NCBI RefSeq assembly: GCF_021869535.1
Contig: NW_026262712.1
Location: forward strand, 51,008,884-51,072,883
Direction: 5' to 3'
Origin: Mytilus californianus
Lineage: Eukaryota > Mollusca > Bivalvia > Mytilida > Mytilidae
Length of the DNA: 64,000 bases
Shown here: positions 60,881-64,000 of the stretch, piece after piece
Numbering within the stretch: position 1 is the first letter of the stretch
How the letters are laid out: each line of letters opens with the position of its first letter
The notes under the pieces: generated by a model
Seen by the model: the letters and a program-made list of their open reading frames with translations, nothing else
Database searches by the model: none
What the model was told of the DNA's origin: nothing
Position numbers and translations under genes: made by a program

Positions 60881-61798
60881 AAAAAACCAAAAGGGATACT
60901 CATGAATATGACATGATTCTGTTTAAATATGACAAAAAATATAACCTACCATTAAGACAACTGAAAAAAATCCAAGAATGCAATACTTTCTTAAACAGGT
61001 TTCCATTTAATAAAAAAATTAGCAAGAATCATTTCTTTTGGAAATAAAATATCATTTTGAGCAGTAGCTATTATATCATATTTCAGATGTATGAAATATT
61101 GTAATGTCATATTTCAAAAAGACACACCAAATACAGAATATTCAATATTTGCTTCAAGTGTAAAATATCTGAAAGTAAATCAGATGAATTATCTGCCCTT
61201 TGATCAAGTTTGTTTTTTATTGATAAATCATATTTCAAAAATATATACACATACAAAAGAGAAGGTAAAAAGTTCTAATTAATGAAACTGAAAGCAAGGT
61301 AAAGTTGGTTGATATAAGCAGCAGCGTAGAGTAAGTTTTTAGAAATTTTATTTTCATGAAAAATTGACAGAATTTTGAATTTTGATACTGTGATGATGCC
61401 TTGTCAAATGCCTGGGCTGAAATTAAGATATCAAATAATTAACGGGATCACTTTTCTCATTTATTATATATGTTTGCTTCACAAAGGTAACAAAATTTAA
61501 TGATCACAAAATATTAAATGAAATTTTTGTACAACAAAAATGCTTAATATACCTCTATACATAATGGTATTAAGGAATACATTTGATTAGGTCTTTGAGA
61601 AAATTATACATTTTTTGTACTGAAGAATTCAGACATTGTCGGTAATGTTCTGGAGAATTTCATAGATGTTATAGAATTTATGTAGGTTAGTGCATTTTCT
61701 TTTAACTACATGGGAAAACTTTATAACTTTTTTTACAGATCTTAAGTTAATAAAGTAGGGGGAGATAACTGTAGACACATGGCAATTTGTTCAAGTGG

Positions 61799-62186
61799 AA
61801 TAGACCACTTTCGAGTTCATCCTTCACTGGAAAAAACTCGTCAATTATGCGCGCCTTTATGACGTCATTTACCAGATAGAGGGGATCGCCTGTATCCCTG
61901 CACTATTAATGTTCATCAAGCGTCTTAGTGATCGTCATTGTGCAGGATAAACTAGAAATAATGTTTGTTTTGTAAGTACTTAATCACAATTCCCTAATGA
62001 CAGTAGTGCTGATTGTCAATTATGAGAATTTAATTTGCCGAATAATTCATGCAATATAGCATTATAGTTTTCCAACCACTTGCTCAACATTGGAACGGAA
62101 GTGACGATGCCCCTAAACGCACGAATGATGTTCACTAAAACCAGAGTTTTTGACGGAAATGCATCGAACTCGAAAGTTGTCTATTC
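61799..62186. mobile_element. MITE with about 21-bp terminal inverted repeats and possible AGTG target duplication
   Basis: Left end GAATAGACCACTTTCGAGTT and right end (reverse complement) GAATAGACAACTTTCGAGTT form inverted repeats with one mismatch. AGTG immediately flanks both ends, consistent with a 4-bp target-site duplication. The roughly 390-bp interior has no transposase and contains a CRE palindrome (TGACGTCA). The open frame at 62080-62262 overlaps the right end and is not a gene. Confidence 0.75.
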
Positions 62187-63763
62187 AGTGATACTGAGTG
62201 TTAAAGTAGCATTTCAACAAAAACAATATTTCAGCTGCGTTTTTAATTTTGCAGTCACATAAATCTGATCATTTATTGGCTCAATACAATAATTTTGTTC
62301 TTTTTGGAGTAAACACCAAAAACACTGAGAAATTTTCCAACTTCTGAAAATGTATAGCAAAGAAAGTTTCTGGTAATGACTTAACTTTATAGGTGGTCTC
62401 ATTGAATATTAACCAGATACATGTATATGTTAATACAGTTTCTGACAAATCACCCATGCTCTATAGTTATAGTTATTTAGGTTGGCTGCTTGCTTAAGAA
62501 TTATATAATAAATAATAGTGTTTTACATCTGGCATACACGTAAACAAAAATGAAAGTCCTAACTTGAATACATCCGCACTAATAATAGTAACTTGATTAT
62601 TTTAGTTTTAAAAGGATATTTTGAATAAATGTCAATGTGACATACTATAAATAAAATTTAAAAAAAACATAATATGAATATACTTTTCCTTGTAGTAGAC
62701 TGTCAGACAAAGTTGATTATTCTATGGAAGGGTGGTGCTCAACCCTACCAGACATTATTATTGTGACCCTGAGCAAACATTTCTTTTTCCTACTTACTGC
62801 AGTGTGTTTAGCTGAGGAGTATCAAACATAAATTTTAAGGTCTTTCTTTACTGAGGTTGAATCAAAAGGTCAACTTCTATAACATAAGGTGAACAAACTA
62901 CAAGGAAACTAAGACATTTTTTTTTCATTTTCACAGGCCCACTCAAAGTTTACTTAAGACTTTCCTAAGATATTTAGTACAAAAGCTTTACTTGTTTTTG
63001 TCAGGTATTTTAAGTTTACAAATGAAATTCTATTGATGAAAGAAATGGTATGTTCACTCAATAGGAACTAAGGGTTTCTGTGAATGTCCATCAAACTTTC
63101 AAGATTTGGAGTAGACCTATTATTGGAACAAGAACATGTAAGCTAACCTTTGGCTCAACAAGGGGGAAGATATCAAGATGGAAATCAAAAGGTATAAGTC
63201 TATACCTTCAAAAAGTCTGAAATATATTTAATACATGGAGATTAGACTAACGTCAAGTGTTTATGAATTGTTAATTGGTGTACTTCTAACTCGTTTTGAT
63301 CATCTTAATTAACCAATAGTTTTACACATATACATGTATAATAAAGATGTGCATATTTGTCAGGTTTAACATGTTAAAGAATCAGGTTGGTGCAGCCAGA
63401 TCCTATTTCAGTTTTCTGTTGAGAACTTTTTATTGTGTTACCTTCCCAGGGTGACATCATGTATGGACCACTTCCTACACTTTGAAAGTCTTGTACATGT
63501 ACCACTCAACAGAAATGTCTAAATATCCCTATGATCTTTTTTGTACTGTTACTGTAGACTAGATGAGTTATCTATTTCCACCATTGAAGTAAGCAATCAG
63601 ATAGTTTATTCATCTCATGCTGTCTACACATGTCCTCAATGGAAGATTCAGATATAAGTTTTCCACATTTTACTCATGTCAAATGGGAATATTACAAGAC
63701 AAAAGTGCAAAATGATACAGTAAAGCGGGATATTTAGTGAGGGGTTTATTTTTGCTAATTTTT

Positions 63764-64000
63764 ATACGACCGCAAAAAAATTTTGAGGTCGTATATTGGT
63801 ATGACGTTGGCGTCGTCGTCGTCGTCGTCGTACGGCGTCGTCGTCCGAATACACAATGGTTTTCGCACTCTAACTTTAGTTTAAGTGAATGGTTCTCTAT
63901 GAAATTTTACCATAAGGTTCAATACCACAATAGGAAGGTGGGGATTGATTTTAGGGGTTATGGTACCAACAGTTAAGGAATTAGGGGCCAAAAAGGGGCC
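63764..64000 (+). mobile_element. Group 3 hairpin-ended element, left end only (cut by window edge)
   Basis: Hairpin arms ATACGACC (63764-63771) and GGTCGTAT (63787-63794) are followed by (GTC)n near 63811-63844 and the start of the first roughly 165-bp unit. The loop differs from copies A and B while the arms are kept. The remainder is outside the window. Confidence 0.8.

Noticed and set aside
62080..62262. 60-codon plus-strand frame
   Set aside because: It overlaps the right inverted end of the MITE at 61799-62186.
62790..62835. 14-base minus-strand acceptor/donor pair (CTCCTCAG ... GCA|GTAAGT)
   Set aside because: Too short, phase-breaking, and not linked to any exon on that strand.

Overview
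This window looks like AT-rich nuclear DNA from a bivalve, most likely a marine mussel (Mytilidae, probably Mytilus). The evidence is long introns, a single-exon Shaker-type potassium channel gene, and several dispersed repeats that I recognise from memory as typical of mussel genomes. These include the hairpin element beginning ATACGACCGCA with a (GTC)n tract, and the 3' module around 30.8-31.14 kb. The genus is an inference; no search was run.

Genes. Roughly the left 36 kb shows no gene I can support and appears intergenic or intronic. At 37.0-38.55 kb (minus) lies a complete intronless Kv1/Shaker channel of 512 residues. About 1 kb away and divergently oriented is the U1 snRNP 70 kDa protein gene (SNRNP70). 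It starts at 39584 (plus), and four coding exons are visible up to 60469, covering the N-terminal region and the first residues of the RRM; the rest lies beyond the window. Its introns are large. On the opposite strand, interleaved with the SNRNP70 exons, is an unidentified gene with two phase-compatible coding exons (49462-49402 and 42848-42424). Less certain are two possible short alternative first exons and a possible further exon at about 36.4 kb.

Mobile and repetitive DNA dominates. Four groups of elements share one plan: conserved ends with hairpins around a tandem-array core. Group 1 is at 7.98-8.97 kb (192-bp core unit). Group 2 is at 20.48-21.85 kb (147-bp core unit), with the same kind of ends as group 1. 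Group 3 has a minus-oriented copy at 22.06-23.45 kb, two nearly abutting plus copies at 50.94-53.26 and 53.46-56.75 kb, and a copy cut by the window end at 63.76 kb. Group 4 is at 47.67-48.08 kb. In group 3 the left-end hairpin changes on both arms between copies, and a change in the left-end motif is matched in the right-end motif, suggesting that structure or protein recognition is conserved. No transposase or Rep coding sequence is visible, so all copies look non-autonomous.

There are also three MITE-like families, a tRNA-derived SINE head, several minisatellites (units of 24, 37, 38, 57, 76 and about 90 bp), microsatellites, and an inverted pair of dispersed repeats at 2.56 and 6.78 kb. 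The remaining noncoding stretches hold nothing I can name.
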